Positions 23,246-32,207 of a DNA stretch of 38,535 nt are shown piece after piece. The translations under genes and the position numbers were made by a program. The notes beneath the pieces were generated by a model. It saw nothing but the letters and a program-made list of their open reading frames with translations. It did no database searches and was not told where the DNA came from. The stretch lies in the NCBI RefSeq assembly GCF_900091315.1, contig NZ_FLSP01000084.1, positions 1 to 38,535 of the forward strand. The letters are read 5' to 3'. Source of the stretch: Streptomyces sp. DI166 (lineage in GTDB: Bacteria; Actinomycetota; Actinomycetes; Streptomycetales; Streptomycetaceae). Position 1 is the first letter of the stretch. Each line of letters starts with the position of its first letter.

Positions 23246-25870
23246 TTACGCCTGCGGCAGGCGGTCCAGCTGGGCCTGGATGCGGGCGATGTCCTCGTCC
23301 GCCTTGGTCAGGCGGCCGCGGATCTTGTCCACGACGTGGTCCGGGGCCTTGGCGAGGAAGACCTCGTTGCCGAGCTTGGCGGTGGCCTGGGCCTTCTCCT
23401 TCTCGGCGGCGGCCAGGTCCTTCGCGAGGCGCTTGCGCTCGGCCGCCACGTCGATCGTGCCGGACAGGTCCAGCGCGACCTCCGCGCCCGCGACCGGCAG
23501 GGTCGCCGTGGCGGTGAAGTTCTCGCCCTCCGGCTGGAGGCGCAGCAGCTGGCGAATGGCGGCCTCGTGCGGGGCGAGGGCGGTGCCGTCCAGGGTGAGC
23601 CGGGCGGGGACCCGCTGGCCGGGCTGGAGGCCCTGGTCGGCGCGGAAGCGGCGGACCTCGGTGATGACCGACTGGAGGGACTCGATCTCCTGCTCGGCCG
23701 CCTTGTCGCGGAAGCCGCTGTCCTTGGGCCACTCGGCGATGACGACGGACTCGCCGCCGGTGAGGGTGGTCCACAGGGTCTCGGTGACGAAGGGGACCAC
23801 CGGGTGCAGCAGCTTGAGGGTGACGTCGAGGACTTCGCCGAGGACGCGCTTGCTGACCTCGGCGGGCTCGCCGCCCGCCTGGAACGTCGTCTTGGACAGC
23901 TCGACGTACCAGTCGAAGACCTCGTCCCACGCGAAGTGGAAGAGGGCGTCGGAGAGCTTGGCGAACTGGAAGTCCTCGTAGAGGGCGTCCACTTCGGCGA
24001 CGACGGAGTTCAGGCGGGAGAGGATCCAGCGGTCGGTCGCCGACATGCGGGCGGCGTCCGGGAGTTCGCCCTCGACGGTCGCGCCGTTCATCAGGGCGAA
24101 GCGGGTGGCGTTCCAGATCTTGTTGGCGAAGTTGCGCGAGCCCTGGACCCAGTCCTCGCCGATCGGGACGTCGACGCCGGGGTTGGCGCCGCGCGCGAGG
24201 GTGAAGCGGAGCGCGTCGGAGCCGTACTTGTCCATCCAGTCCAGCGGGTTGACCGCGTTGCCGAAGGACTTCGACATCTTCTTGCCGAACTGGTCGCGGA
24301 CCATGCCGTGCAGGGCGATGGTGTGGAACGGCGGGGTGCCGTCCATCGCGTACAGGCCGAACATCATCATCCGGGCGACCCAGAAGAAGAGGATGTCGTA
24401 GCCGGTGACCAGGACGGAGTTCGGGTAGAACTTCGCGAGCGACTCGGTCTGTTCGGGCCAGCCGAGGGTGGAGAAGGGCCACAGGCCGGAGGAGAACCAG
24501 GTGTCCAGGACGTCGGTGTCCTGGTGCCAGCCCTCGCCGGTCGGGGCCTCGTCGTCGGGACCGACGCAGACGACCTCGCCGTTCGGCCCGTACCAGACCG
24601 GGATGCGGTGGCCCCACCACAACTGCCGCGAGATGCACCAGTCGTGGAGGTTGTCGACCCAGTCGAAGTACCGCTTCTCCATCTCCTGCGGATGGATCTT
24701 GACGCGGCCGTCCCGGACGGCGTCACCGGCGGCCTTCGCCAGCGGGCCGACCTTGACCCACCACTGCATGGACAGGCGCGGCTCGATGGTGGTCTTGCAG
24801 CGCGAGCAGTGGCCGACGGAGTGGACGTACGGGCGCTTCTCGGCGACGATCCGGCCCTCGGCGCGCAGGGCGGCGACGATGGCGGAGCGCGCTTCGAGGC
24901 GGTCTAGGCCCTGGAAGGGGCCGTGGGCGGTGATGACGGCGTGCTCGTCCATCACGGCGACGGCGGGCAGGTTGTGACGCTGGCCGATCTCGAAGTCGTT
25001 CGGGTCGTGGGCCGGGGTGACCTTGACGGCGCCGGTGCCGAACTCGGGGTCGACGTGGGCGTCGGCGACGACGGGGATACGGCGGCCGGTGAGCGGGAGT
25101 TCGATCTCGCGGCCGACGAGGTGGGCGTAGCGCTCGTCCTCGGGGTGGACCGCGACGGCGGTGTCGCCGAGCATCGTCTCGGCGCGGGTGGTGGCGACGA
25201 CGATGGAGTCGTCACCCTCGCCGTAGCGGATGGAGACGAGCTCGCCCTCGTCGTCCTGGTACTCGACCTCGATGTCGGAGATGGCCGTCAGGCAGCGCGG
25301 GCACCAGTTGATGATGCGCTCGGCCCGGTAGATCAGCTCGTCGTCGTAGAGCCGCTTGAAGATGGTCTGGACGGCCTGGGAGAGGCCCTCGTCCATGGTG
25401 AAGCGCTCACGGGACCAGGCGACGCCGTCGCCGAGGCGGCGCATCTGGCCGCTGATCTGGCCGCCGGACTCGGCCTTCCACTGCCAGACGCGCTCGACGA
25501 AGGCCTCGCGGCCGAGGTCGTGGCGGGACTTGCCCTCCTTGCCCAGCTCGCGCTCGACGACGTTCTGGGTGGCGATGCCGGCGTGGTCCATGCCGGGCTG
25601 CCAGAGCGTCTCGTAGCCCTGCATGCGCTTGCGGCGGGTGAGGGCGTCGATGAGGGTGTGCTCGAAGGCGTGGCCCAGGTGGAGGCTGCCGGTGACGTTC
25701 GGCGGCGGGATGACGATGGTGTACGGCGGCTTGTCGCTCTTCTCGTCCGCCTCGAAGTAACCGCGCTCTACCCAGCGCTCGTACAGCGGCCCCTCTACAT
25801 CGGCCGGCGCGTACTGGGTCGGCAGTTCGGTGTTGGGCGCTGGTGGCTGCTGCTGAGCGTTCTCGGTCAC
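23246..25870 (-). CDS. valS: Valyl-tRNA synthetase
   Basis: A protein of 874 aa, normal for ValRS. It charges tRNA-Val and edits mischarged threonine. The class I signatures are both present: HIGH as the H-L-G-H of PNVTGSLHLGHAFE (near residue 65) and KMSKS as GKKMSKSFGN (near residue 530). The CP1 editing domain (TTRAETMLGDTAVAVHPED) lies between them. The C-terminal ~65 residues form the coiled-coil arm (KRLAKDLAAAEKEKAQATAKL) that contacts the tRNA. GTG 25870 is the start. No T-box-like leader was seen in the upstream 130 bp, which is shared with a divergent gene (from 26007). Confidence 0.97.
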   Translation of the reverse strand: MTENAQQQPPAPNTELPTQYAPADVEGPLYERWVERGYFEADEKSDKPPYTIVIPPPNVTGSLHLGHAFEHTLIDALTRRKRMQGYETLWQPGMDHAGIATQNVVERELGKEGKSRHDLGREAFVERVWQWKAESGGQISGQMRRLGDGVAWSRERFTMDEGLSQAVQTIFKRLYDDELIYRAERIINWCPRCLTAISDIEVEYQDDEGELVSIRYGEGDDSIVVATTRAETMLGDTAVAVHPEDERYAHLVGREIELPLTGRRIPVVADAHVDPEFGTGAVKVTPAHDPNDFEIGQRHNLPAVAVMDEHAVITAHGPFQGLDRLEARSAIVAALRAEGRIVAEKRPYVHSVGHCSRCKTTIEPRLSMQWWVKVGPLAKAAGDAVRDGRVKIHPQEMEKRYFDWVDNLHDWCISRQLWWGHRIPVWYGPNGEVVCVGPDDEAPTGEGWHQDTDVLDTWFSSGLWPFSTLGWPEQTESLAKFYPNSVLVTGYDILFFWVARMMMFGLYAMDGTPPFHTIALHGMVRDQFGKKMSKSFGNAVNPLDWMDKYGSDALRFTLARGANPGVDVPIGEDWVQGSRNFANKIWNATRFALMNGATVEGELPDAARMSATDRWILSRLNSVVAEVDALYEDFQFAKLSDALFHFAWDEVFDWYVELSKTTFQAGGEPAEVSKRVLGEVLDVTLKLLHPVVPFVTETLWTTLTGGESVVIAEWPKDSGFRDKAAEQEIESLQSVITEVRRFRADQGLQPGQRVPARLTLDGTALAPHEAAIRQLLRLQPEGENFTATATLPVAGAEVALDLSGTIDVAAERKRLAKDLAAAEKEKAQATAKLGNEVFLAKAPDHVVDKIRGRLTKADEDIARIQAQLDRLPQA

Positions 25871-26006
25871 GGGCTCAGTTTAGAGGTGTCGCGGGCGTGT
25901 CCCGAAACGGCTTTGTTCTGTAACGGTGCGCCCCCCGGTGCGCCGTGCGCGCCCGGTCTGGGCCAGGATGTCAGGACGACATAAGCATCTGGAGGGGAAC
26001 CCAGTA

Positions 26007-26930
26007 ATGAGCTACAACCAGCCGGGCCCGTACGGCGGGCAGCCCCAGCAGCCCGGACCGTACGGCCAGCCGGGTCCATACGGCCAGCAGCCGCAGGCTC
26101 CGCAGCCCGGCTACGGCTACCCCCAGCAGCCGCCGGCCCCGCAGCCGGGTTACGGCTACCCGCAGCAGGGCGCCCCGGTCCCGCCCCAGCCCGGCTACGG
26201 CCAGCAGCCCCCCTACGGCCAGCAGCCCTACGGCGCCCCGATGCCTCCGGCGCCGGGGGGCGGCAAGAAGAAGACGGGGGTCATCCTGGGCTCGGTCGCC
26301 TTCGTGGCGGCGATCGCTGTCGGCGCGTACTTCGTGTTCGGGGGGAGCGGCAGCGCCAGCGGCTCGGAAGTCAAGGACGACGGCCCGCACAAGCTGACGA
26401 CGCCGGAGACGCTGCTCGACGGCAAGTTCAAGCAGAGCTCGGATGCCGACAGCGGCGGCTTCGACGCTAGCGATGTGAAGGAAGCCGAGAAGCATGGCGT
26501 GAAGAACGCCAAGGACGTCAGCTCCGGTTACGAGGCGGGGGACAAGGACAACCCTCTGGCCATGGAGATGATCAACTTCATGGGCGTCTACGGCGAGATC
26601 GAGGACCCGGAGAAGGTCGTCGACGCCATGTTCGCCGAGATGAAGAAGGAAGCCGCCAAGGACGAGGGCGAGCTCGTCGGCAGCCCCAAGGCGTACTCGC
26701 CGAGCAGCCTCAAGGGCGCGGTCCTCAAGTGCCAGGAGACGAAGGTCAAGGGCGAGTCCGGCGGCCCGGACGAGATCAGCGTGCCCGTGTGCATCTGGGG
26801 CGACCACAGCACCCTGGGCGTGATCATCAACGTCGACCTGGCGAGCGCCCTGGGCGGCAAGGCCGCCGACCTGGAGAAGGTCGCCGAACTGACGGCCAAC
26901 GTCCGCAACGAAGTACGCGTCAAGATCTGA
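26007..26930 (+). CDS. Pro/Gly/Tyr/Gln-rich single-pass membrane protein
   Basis: A protein of 307 aa from ATG 26007, with GGAGGGG 9 nt upstream. Residues 1-85 are a low-complexity tail of repeats such as QPGPYGQ and PQPGYGYPQQ, probably cytoplasmic and disordered. A Lys patch (GGGKKKTG) precedes one membrane helix (residues ~91-112). The outer ~190 residues are hydrophilic and carry two cysteines (KCQETK and PVCIWG) that could form a disulfide; no enzyme motif is visible. This layout is very common in Streptomyces, often with DUF-type outer domains, and I cannot assign a function. The gene is divergent from valS and convergent with a small secreted protein gene, sharing a terminator. Confidence 0.85.
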   Translation: MSYNQPGPYGGQPQQPGPYGQPGPYGQQPQAPQPGYGYPQQPPAPQPGYGYPQQGAPVPPQPGYGQQPPYGQQPYGAPMPPAPGGGKKKTGVILGSVAFVAAIAVGAYFVFGGSGSASGSEVKDDGPHKLTTPETLLDGKFKQSSDADSGGFDASDVKEAEKHGVKNAKDVSSGYEAGDKDNPLAMEMINFMGVYGEIEDPEKVVDAMFAEMKKEAAKDEGELVGSPKAYSPSSLKGAVLKCQETKVKGESGGPDEISVPVCIWGDHSTLGVIINVDLASALGGKAADLEKVAELTANVRNEVRVKI

Positions 26931-26950
26931 CGCCTGCTCGCTCCGCAGCG

Positions 26951-26983
26951 GAAGGCGGCTCGGGTGTGTACCGGGCCGCCTTC
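26951..26983. terminator. Bidirectional terminator between convergent genes
   Basis: A stem of about 13 bp including one G-T pair (26951-26963 with 26971-26983) with a 7-nt loop. It starts 20 nt after the stop of the plus-strand membrane protein gene and 9 nt beyond the stop of the minus-strand secreted protein gene. Confidence 0.75.
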
Positions 26984-26991
26984 GCCGTATG

Positions 26992-27273
26992 TCAGGCTCG
27001 CTTGCAGGCCGGGACGGACACTGCGCTGGCCACGTTCAAGCTCGCGAGCCCAGTGATACAAAGCGGGTTGGGCACCTTCGACACACCCATGTCGATCACC
27101 CCGTGAGAACAGGCGGCCTTCACCTTCGGACCGGCGAAGTACCCGTGGGTGGCCACGTAGTTGGTGCAGGCACTCTGCGTGGCACTCGCCGGTGACGCCG
27201 CGAGGATCGGCAACATCCCCGCCACGGCAACCACACCGGCCGATGCCGCCGCGATCTTCACCCTCCGGAACAT
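26992..27273 (-). CDS. Small secreted four-cysteine protein
   Basis: A protein of 93 aa from ATG 27273, chosen because GGGAGGG lies 6 nt upstream and a clean signal peptide begins there; the longer frame to 27408 lacks support. Residues 1-31 are a Sec signal (FRRVK, hydrophobic core, cleavage after ASPASA). The mature ~62-residue peptide has cysteines at 36, 55, 72 and 90, enough for two disulfides, and is otherwise Ala/Val/Gly-rich. It resembles small secreted hypothetical proteins of Streptomyces, but I cannot name a family. A 6-bp inverted repeat (CGATTC at 27301-27306, GAATCG at 27314-27319) lies upstream and could be regulatory. Confidence 0.8.
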   Translation of the reverse strand: MFRRVKIAAASAGVVAVAGMLPILAASPASATQSACTNYVATHGYFAGPKVKAACSHGVIDMGVSKVPNPLCITGLASLNVASAVSVPACKRA

Positions 27274-27411
27274 ACGATGCCCTCCCGTTTTCAACAGTCG
27301 CGATTCGAACAAAGAATCGACTCGGTCGAGGCCCATAAGATCACGTAGCCGTCCGTGAGCACTGGTTCCCCGGCTTGGTTGACGTGATCTCTCCGTGCCA
27401 TGACGCAAAAC

Positions 27412-27443
27412 GGGCCTTGGCGCGAGTACTCACGCCAAGGCCC
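27412..27443 (-). terminator. Rho-independent terminator after clpX
   Basis: An 11-bp perfect stem (27412-27422 with 27433-27443) with a 10-nt loop. On the minus strand it is followed by GTTTTG, one of the few terminators in the window with a T-run. Confidence 0.85.
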
Positions 27444-27460
27444 CAGGCTGGAACGGGCTG

Positions 27461-28750
27461 TTACGCCGTCTTCTGCTCCCCCGGCCCCCGGCCGTTGCGG
27501 GCATCCCTTGGGATGAGGGTCGGGTTGACGTTGGAGTGGACGACGTCTGCGGTGATGACCACGCGGGCCACGTCCTTGCGGGACGGGACCTCGTACATGA
27601 CCGACATGAGGACCTCCTCCATGATGGCGCGCAGGCCGCGGGCGCCGGTCTGGCGGAGGATGGCCTGGTCGGCGATGGCTTCGAGGGCCTCGCGTTCGAA
27701 GTCCAGTTCCACGCCGTCGAGTTCGAAGAGGCGCTGGTACTGCTTCACCAGGGCGTTGCGGGGTTCCACCAGGATCTGGAGGAGGGCCTCGCGGTCCAGG
27801 TTGTGGACCGAGGTGATCACCGGGAGACGGCCGATGAACTCGGGGATCATGCCGAACTTGACCAGGTCCTCGGGCATGACGTCCTCGAACTGGTCCTTGG
27901 CCTCCAGCTCCCGCTTGGAGCGGATCGTCGCGCCGAAGCCGATGCCCTTGGCGCCGGCCCGGGACTCGATGATCTTCTCCAGTCCGGCGAACGCGCCGCC
28001 CACGATGAACAGGACGTTCGTCGTGTCGATCTGGATGAACTCTTGGTGCGGGTGCTTGCGGCCGCCCTGCGGCGGGACCGAGGCGGTGGTGCCTTCGAGG
28101 ATCTTCAGCAGGGCCTGCTGCACACCCTCGCCCGAGACATCGCGGGTGATCGAGGGGTTTTCACTCTTCCTGGCGACCTTGTCGATCTCGTCGATGTAGA
28201 TGATCCCGGTCTCGGCCTTCTTGACGTCGTAGTCGGCCGCCTGGATCAGCTTCAGCAGGATGTTCTCGACGTCCTCGCCGACATAGCCCGCCTCAGTCAG
28301 CGCGGTGGCGTCCGCGATGGCGAACGGGACGTTCAGCATGCGGGCCAGGGTCTGCGCCAGCAGGGTCTTGCCGGAGCCCGTGGGGCCCAGCAGCAGGATG
28401 TTGGACTTCGCCAGCTCGATCGCGTCGTCGCGGCCGCTGCCCCCGCCGTTCTCCCCGGCCTGGACGCGCTTGTAGTGGTTGTACACCGCGACCGAGAGGG
28501 CCTTCTTGGCGGCTTCCTGGCCGACCACGTACCCCTCAAGGAACTCGTAGATCTCGCGGGGCTTGGGGAGTTCCTCCCAGCGCACCTCGCTGGTCTCCGC
28601 GAGCTCTTCCTCGATGATCTCGTTGCAGAGATCGATGCACTCGTCGCAGATGTACACACCGGGCCCTGCGATGAGCTTCTTGACCTGCTTCTGGCTCTTG
28701 CCGCAGAACGAGCACTTGAGCAGATCGCCGCCGTCACCGATGCGTGCCAC
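27461..28750 (-). CDS. clpX: ATP-dependent Clp protease ATPase subunit ClpX
   Basis: A protein of 429 aa. It unfolds substrates and feeds them to ClpP. The N-terminal zinc-binding domain has C13, C16, C35 and C38. The AAA+ core shows Walker A GPTGSGKT (122-129), Walker B IIYIDEIDK (IDEID at 186-190) and the sensor/arginine motif GRLPVITS. The loop IGFGATIRS supplies the IGF tripeptide that docks on ClpP. The C-terminal D2 small domain follows (GARGLRAIMEEVL). GTG 28750 is the start. It lies 172 bp downstream of clpP2 on the same strand, separated by two stem-loops, so it probably has its own promoter as in other Streptomyces. Confidence 0.97.
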   Translation of the reverse strand: MARIGDGGDLLKCSFCGKSQKQVKKLIAGPGVYICDECIDLCNEIIEEELAETSEVRWEELPKPREIYEFLEGYVVGQEAAKKALSVAVYNHYKRVQAGENGGGSGRDDAIELAKSNILLLGPTGSGKTLLAQTLARMLNVPFAIADATALTEAGYVGEDVENILLKLIQAADYDVKKAETGIIYIDEIDKVARKSENPSITRDVSGEGVQQALLKILEGTTASVPPQGGRKHPHQEFIQIDTTNVLFIVGGAFAGLEKIIESRAGAKGIGFGATIRSKRELEAKDQFEDVMPEDLVKFGMIPEFIGRLPVITSVHNLDREALLQILVEPRNALVKQYQRLFELDGVELDFEREALEAIADQAILRQTGARGLRAIMEEVLMSVMYEVPSRKDVARVVITADVVHSNVNPTLIPRDARNGRGPGEQKTA

Positions 28751-28840
28751 GGTGTGCTTCCCCTTCGCCTGGGAGACGACTGGACGCTTGACGAATCCAG
28801 CGGCTCCTGGTGCTGCCTTATGTCCGACGGTACCTTGCCG

Positions 28841-28897
28841 GGGCCCTCGTTCGGGCCCCCCTTGGCACGGTTCACTTTGTCGTGCACCGTGCCAAGG
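28841..28897 (-). terminator. Double stem-loop between clpP2 and clpX
   Basis: Two hairpins lie back to back. The first in the direction of transcription has a perfect 12-bp stem (28860-28871 with 28886-28897, 14-nt loop). The second is GGGCCC paired with GGGCCC around TCGTTC (28841-28858). Together they should end the clpP1-clpP2 transcript before clpX. Confidence 0.75.
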
Positions 28898-28922
28898 AGC
28901 GGCCGACGATACAGCCTCCGCG

Positions 28923-29603
28923 TCAGCGCACTGCGGAGTTGTTCATCTTCCGGGTCGAGATGATCTGGTCGATCAGGCCGTAGGAGAGCGCCTCCTCGGC
29001 CGTGAGGATCTTGTCGCGCTCGATGTCCTCGCGGATCTTCTCGATCGGCGTGGTGGAGTGCTTGGCCAGCATCTCCTCCAGCTGCGCACGCATCCGGAGG
29101 ATCTCGTTGGCGGCGATCTCCAGGTCGGAGACCTGGCCGCGGCCGGTCTCGCTGTACGGCTGGTGGATCAGGACACGGGCGTTCGGGAGCGCCATGCGCT
29201 TGCCCGGGGTGCCCGCGGCCAGCAGGATCGCGGCGGCGGAGGCCGCCTGGCCCATGCAGACCGTCTGGATGTCCGGCTTCACGAACTGCATCGTGTCGTA
29301 GATGGCCGTGAGCGCGGTGAAGGAGCCACCGGGGCTGTTGATGTAGACCGAGATGTCCCGGTCGGGGTCCATCGACTCCAGGCACAGCAGCTGCGCCATG
29401 ACGTCGTTGGCGGAGGCGTCGTCGATCTGGACGCCCAGGAAGATCACGCGCTCCTCGAAGAGCTTCGCGTACGGGTCGTACTCGCGGATGCCCTGCGAGG
29501 TGCGCTCCACGAAGCGCGGGATGACGTACCGGGACTCGGCGGACGGGCCCGTGTACTCGGCGCGCGTGCGGTCGTACAGGCCGCTGCCGGGGAAGTCGTT
29601 CAC
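28923..29603 (-). CDS. clpP2: ATP-dependent Clp protease proteolytic subunit ClpP2
   Basis: A protein of 226 aa with an N-terminal extension of ~25 residues compared with ClpP1. Serine-peptidase motifs: the catalytic S122 in GQAASAAAILL, H147 in LIHQP, and an Asp in the C-terminal third. The conserved INSPGGS loop (oxyanion/strand region) is at 89-94. It assembles with ClpP1 into a mixed tetradecamer that partners with ClpX or ClpC. The gene is 50 bp downstream of clpP1 and shares its promoter. A double stem-loop follows the stop. Confidence 0.96.
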   Translation of the reverse strand: MNDFPGSGLYDRTRAEYTGPSAESRYVIPRFVERTSQGIREYDPYAKLFEERVIFLGVQIDDASANDVMAQLLCLESMDPDRDISVYINSPGGSFTALTAIYDTMQFVKPDIQTVCMGQAASAAAILLAAGTPGKRMALPNARVLIHQPYSETGRGQVSDLEIAANEILRMRAQLEEMLAKHSTTPIEKIREDIERDKILTAEEALSYGLIDQIISTRKMNNSAVR

Positions 29604-29653
29604 TGTCTGTCTCCTAGGGGCTGAGGCGGTCGGCTGGGGGCTGTGCTGGGGCC

Positions 29654-30271
29654 TCAGGCCCCGGTGCCGCCGCCGCCCGGCATGTTGGCGGCCGTGGTGA
29701 TGACGTCGTCGATCAGCCCGTACTCCTTGGCCTCCTCGGCGTCGAACCAGCGGTCGCGGTCGGAGTCACGGGTGATCTGCTCGAACGTCTGGCCGGTGTG
29801 CTGAGCCGTGAGCTCGGCCATGCGCCGCTTGGTGTGCAGCAGCCGCTCGGCGTGGATCTTGATGTCCGACGCGGAACCGGCCAGGCCGGCCGACGGCTGG
29901 TGGATCAGGATCTCGGCATTCGGCAGCGCGAAGCGCTTGCCGGGGGTACCCGCGCTGAGCAGGAACTGGCCCATCGAGGCGGCGAGGCCCATGGCGATGG
30001 TCACCACGTCGTTCTTGATGTACTGCATGGTGTCGTAGATCGCCATGCCGGCCGTGATCGAGCCGCCGGGGCTGTTGATGTAGAGGTAGATGTCCTTGTC
30101 CGGGTCGGCGGCAAGGAGCAGCAGCTGCGCGGTGATCTTGTTGGCAATGTCGTCGTCCACCGGCTGGCCGAGGAAGATGATCCGCTCGTTGAGCAGCCGG
30201 TTGTAGACCTGGTCGCCGAGGCCACCACCGATGGAAGGCTCGCCGGCGGCGGAGGGCATCAGATTCGTCAC
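29654..30271 (-). CDS. clpP1: ATP-dependent Clp protease proteolytic subunit ClpP1
   Basis: A protein of 205 aa read from GTG 30271 (MTNLMPSAAGEPS, the start I recall from Streptomyces ClpP1, with AGG 7 nt upstream); the frame stays open to 30520 by chance. The catalytic S99 lies in GLAASMGQFLL, H124 in LIHQP, and the catalytic Asp in DSDRDRWFD. The INSPGGS segment is at residues ~65-71. Together with ClpP2 it forms the main Clp peptidase, needed for normal growth and development in Streptomyces. The upstream region carries a match to the ClgR operator, so expression is probably activated by ClgR. Confidence 0.96.
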   Translation of the reverse strand: MTNLMPSAAGEPSIGGGLGDQVYNRLLNERIIFLGQPVDDDIANKITAQLLLLAADPDKDIYLYINSPGGSITAGMAIYDTMQYIKNDVVTIAMGLAASMGQFLLSAGTPGKRFALPNAEILIHQPSAGLAGSASDIKIHAERLLHTKRRMAELTAQHTGQTFEQITRDSDRDRWFDAEEAKEYGLIDDVITTAANMPGGGGTGA

Positions 30272-30374
30272 GTATCCACCTGCTCGTCTTACGACGGCGC
30301 CGGGCCGTCTCACGTTTCCCTGCGGGGCGTGGGCCTCGACGATTACGCCGACTTCCCTGCCCTCGTATTCATGG

Positions 30375-30380
30375 ACCCTA
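30375..30380 (-). promoter_or_regulatory. Candidate -10 element for clpP1-clpP2
   Basis: TAGGGT on the minus strand fits the Streptomyces TAnnnT -10 pattern. It lies about 104 nt upstream of the clpP1 start and about 40-57 nt downstream of the ClgR-like site, a suitable position for an activator. The -35 region (ATTCCC) is poor, as expected for an activated promoter. Confidence 0.35.
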
Positions 30381-30418
30381 ACGCGCTGGTTCCTTCGGGG
30401 AATCCCGGAGCCGGGAGT

Positions 30419-30432
30419 GTTCGCCGGGGGCG
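30419..30432. promoter_or_regulatory. ClgR-type operator upstream of clpP1
   Basis: GTTCGC-N5-GCG matches the ClgR recognition motif as I recall it for clp and lon promoters of Streptomyces. It sits in the 346-bp gap between tig and clpP1, the expected place. The rest of this gap holds the tig terminator and no gene that I can support. Confidence 0.6.
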
Positions 30433-30533
30433 TAGCGCGGTGGTGACATTTCGTACACGGGCGGCTGCGGCCCGCGGGGAGCCTCCGGCCCGTCCGGCCG
30501 CCCTGGACGTGCGCTCGCACCCGCCCCGGACGA

Positions 30534-30569
30534 GGAAGGCCCCTGGGAACACGTCCCCAGGGGCCTTCC
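30534..30569 (-). terminator. Terminator after tig
   Basis: A perfect 14-bp stem (30534-30547 with 30556-30569) with an 8-nt loop, 48 nt downstream of the tig stop on the minus strand. Confidence 0.8.
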
Positions 30570-30617
30570 TACGGCTTTACCGGTGTCGCGCGGCTGTTGC
30601 CGGCGTCGCGCCCCGGA

Positions 30618-32039
30618 TCAGCCCTCGTTCTTCTCCTCGGCCGGAGCCTCGGCGGCGGCCTCGGTGGTGTCGGCGGCGTCGCCGTCGGCGGCCTCGGCGG
30701 CGACCTCGGCGGCCGTCTCGACCTCGTCCTCGTCGTCCAGGTCGATGATCTCGCCGTTGGTGTCCTTGACGGTGGCCTTCTCGACCACGACGGCCAGGGC
30801 CTTGCCGCGGGCGACCTCGCCGACCAGGAGCGGAACCTGGCCGCCCTCGACGACGGCCTGGGCGAACTGGTCGGGGGACATGCCGGAGGAGGCCGCGCGC
30901 CGCATGAGGTGCTCGGTGAGCTCCTCCTGGTTGACGTTGAGCTTCTCCTGCTTGACCAGCTCGTCGAGGACGAACTGGGTCTTGATGCCCTTGACCGCCG
31001 CTTCCTTGGTCTCGGCGTCGAACTCTTCCTCGGTCTTGCCCTGGATCTCCAGGTACTTGGCGAGGTCGAGGCCCATCTGGCCGAGCTGGTGGTGCTCCAG
31101 GTTGTGCTTGCGGGTGTTGATCTCGTCCTCAAGCAGCTTCTCGGGGACGGGCACCTCGACGAGCTCCAGCAGCTTCTCCAGGACGCGCTCCTGGGCCTGC
31201 GTGGCCTGGTCGTACTGCTTCATGTTGGTGAGGCGCTTGCGGCTGTCCGCCCGCAGCTCCTCCAGGGTGTCGAACTCGGAGGCGAGCTGCGCGAAGTCGT
31301 CGTCCAGCTCGGGGAGTTCGCGCTTGGCGACCTGGGTGACCTTGACGGTGACCTCGGCCTCCTTGCCGGCCGCCGAGCCGCCCTTGAGCTCGGAGGTGAA
31401 GGTGGCCTCGCCACCGGCCTCCAGGCCCTTCACGGCGTCGTCGATGCCGTCCAGCAGCTCACCGGAGCCGATGGTGTAGGAGACGCCGTTGGCGATGCCG
31501 TCCTCCAGCACCTCGCCCTCGACCTTGGCCTCCAGGTCGATCGTGACGACGTCGCCGTCCTCGGCGGCGCGCTCGACCGGAGTGGTGGAGGCGAAGCGCT
31601 CACGGAGCTGCTCGACCGACTTGTCGACGTCCTCGTCGGTGACCTCGATGGCGTCGACCTCGACCTCGATGCCGGAGTAGTCCGGGATCTCGATGGCGGG
31701 GCGGACGTCGACCTCGGCGGTGAAGTTCAGCGTCTCGCCGTCCTTCAGCTCGGTGATGTCGACCTCGGGCTGGCCGAGGACGCTCAGCTCGGCCTCGTTG
31801 ACCGCCTCCGTGTAGAACTTCGGAAGCGCGTCGTTGACGGCCTCCTCCAGCACGGCGCCACGGCCGAACCGCTGGTCGATGACCCGCGCGGGGATCTTGC
31901 CCTTGCGGAAGCCCTTGACCGTGACCTGCTGGTTGATCTTCTTGTACGCCGCGTCGAGGCTGTCCTTGAGCTCCTCGAAGGGCACCTCGACAGTGAGCCG
32001 AACCCGGGTCGGGTTCAGGGTCTCCACGGCGCTCTTCAC
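30618..32039 (-). CDS. tig: Trigger factor (ribosome-associated chaperone)
   Basis: A protein of 473 aa from GTG 32039, with AAGGAG 8 nt upstream. The N-terminal ribosome-binding domain holds the signature GFRKGKIP (residues ~43-50). A PPIase FKBP-type domain follows (residues ~150-240, DGDVVTIDLEAKVEG and YTIGSGELLDGIDDAVKGLEAGGEATF), then a helical C-terminal arm domain. The last ~45 residues are a highly acidic Ala/Glu tail, longer than in E. coli, as typical for actinobacteria. It binds nascent chains at the exit tunnel. It is on the same strand as, and upstream of, clpP1-clpP2, the usual arrangement. Confidence 0.97.
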   Translation of the reverse strand: MKSAVETLNPTRVRLTVEVPFEELKDSLDAAYKKINQQVTVKGFRKGKIPARVIDQRFGRGAVLEEAVNDALPKFYTEAVNEAELSVLGQPEVDITELKDGETLNFTAEVDVRPAIEIPDYSGIEVEVDAIEVTDEDVDKSVEQLRERFASTTPVERAAEDGDVVTIDLEAKVEGEVLEDGIANGVSYTIGSGELLDGIDDAVKGLEAGGEATFTSELKGGSAAGKEAEVTVKVTQVAKRELPELDDDFAQLASEFDTLEELRADSRKRLTNMKQYDQATQAQERVLEKLLELVEVPVPEKLLEDEINTRKHNLEHHQLGQMGLDLAKYLEIQGKTEEEFDAETKEAAVKGIKTQFVLDELVKQEKLNVNQEELTEHLMRRAASSGMSPDQFAQAVVEGGQVPLLVGEVARGKALAVVVEKATVKDTNGEIIDLDDEDEVETAAEVAAEAADGDAADTTEAAAEAPAEEKNEG

Positions 32040-32207
32040 GGTTCGGTCTCCTTGTGGCTGACTGCTTGGTTTCTGCCGGTACCAGACTGGCCCGGCGGAT
32101 CGCCGCCCGGAGGACTTCAGGGAGTGAGGACACACGGGCGCGCAGCTTGCATAGTAACCGCAGCCGCGGAACGACCCAAAGGCGATCACTGGGGATGATC
32201 GAGCAGG

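Noticed and set aside
30272..30520. N-terminal extension of ClpP1
   Set aside because: The extension has no family similarity and covers the ClgR-like site and promoter; GTG 30271 matches the known start.
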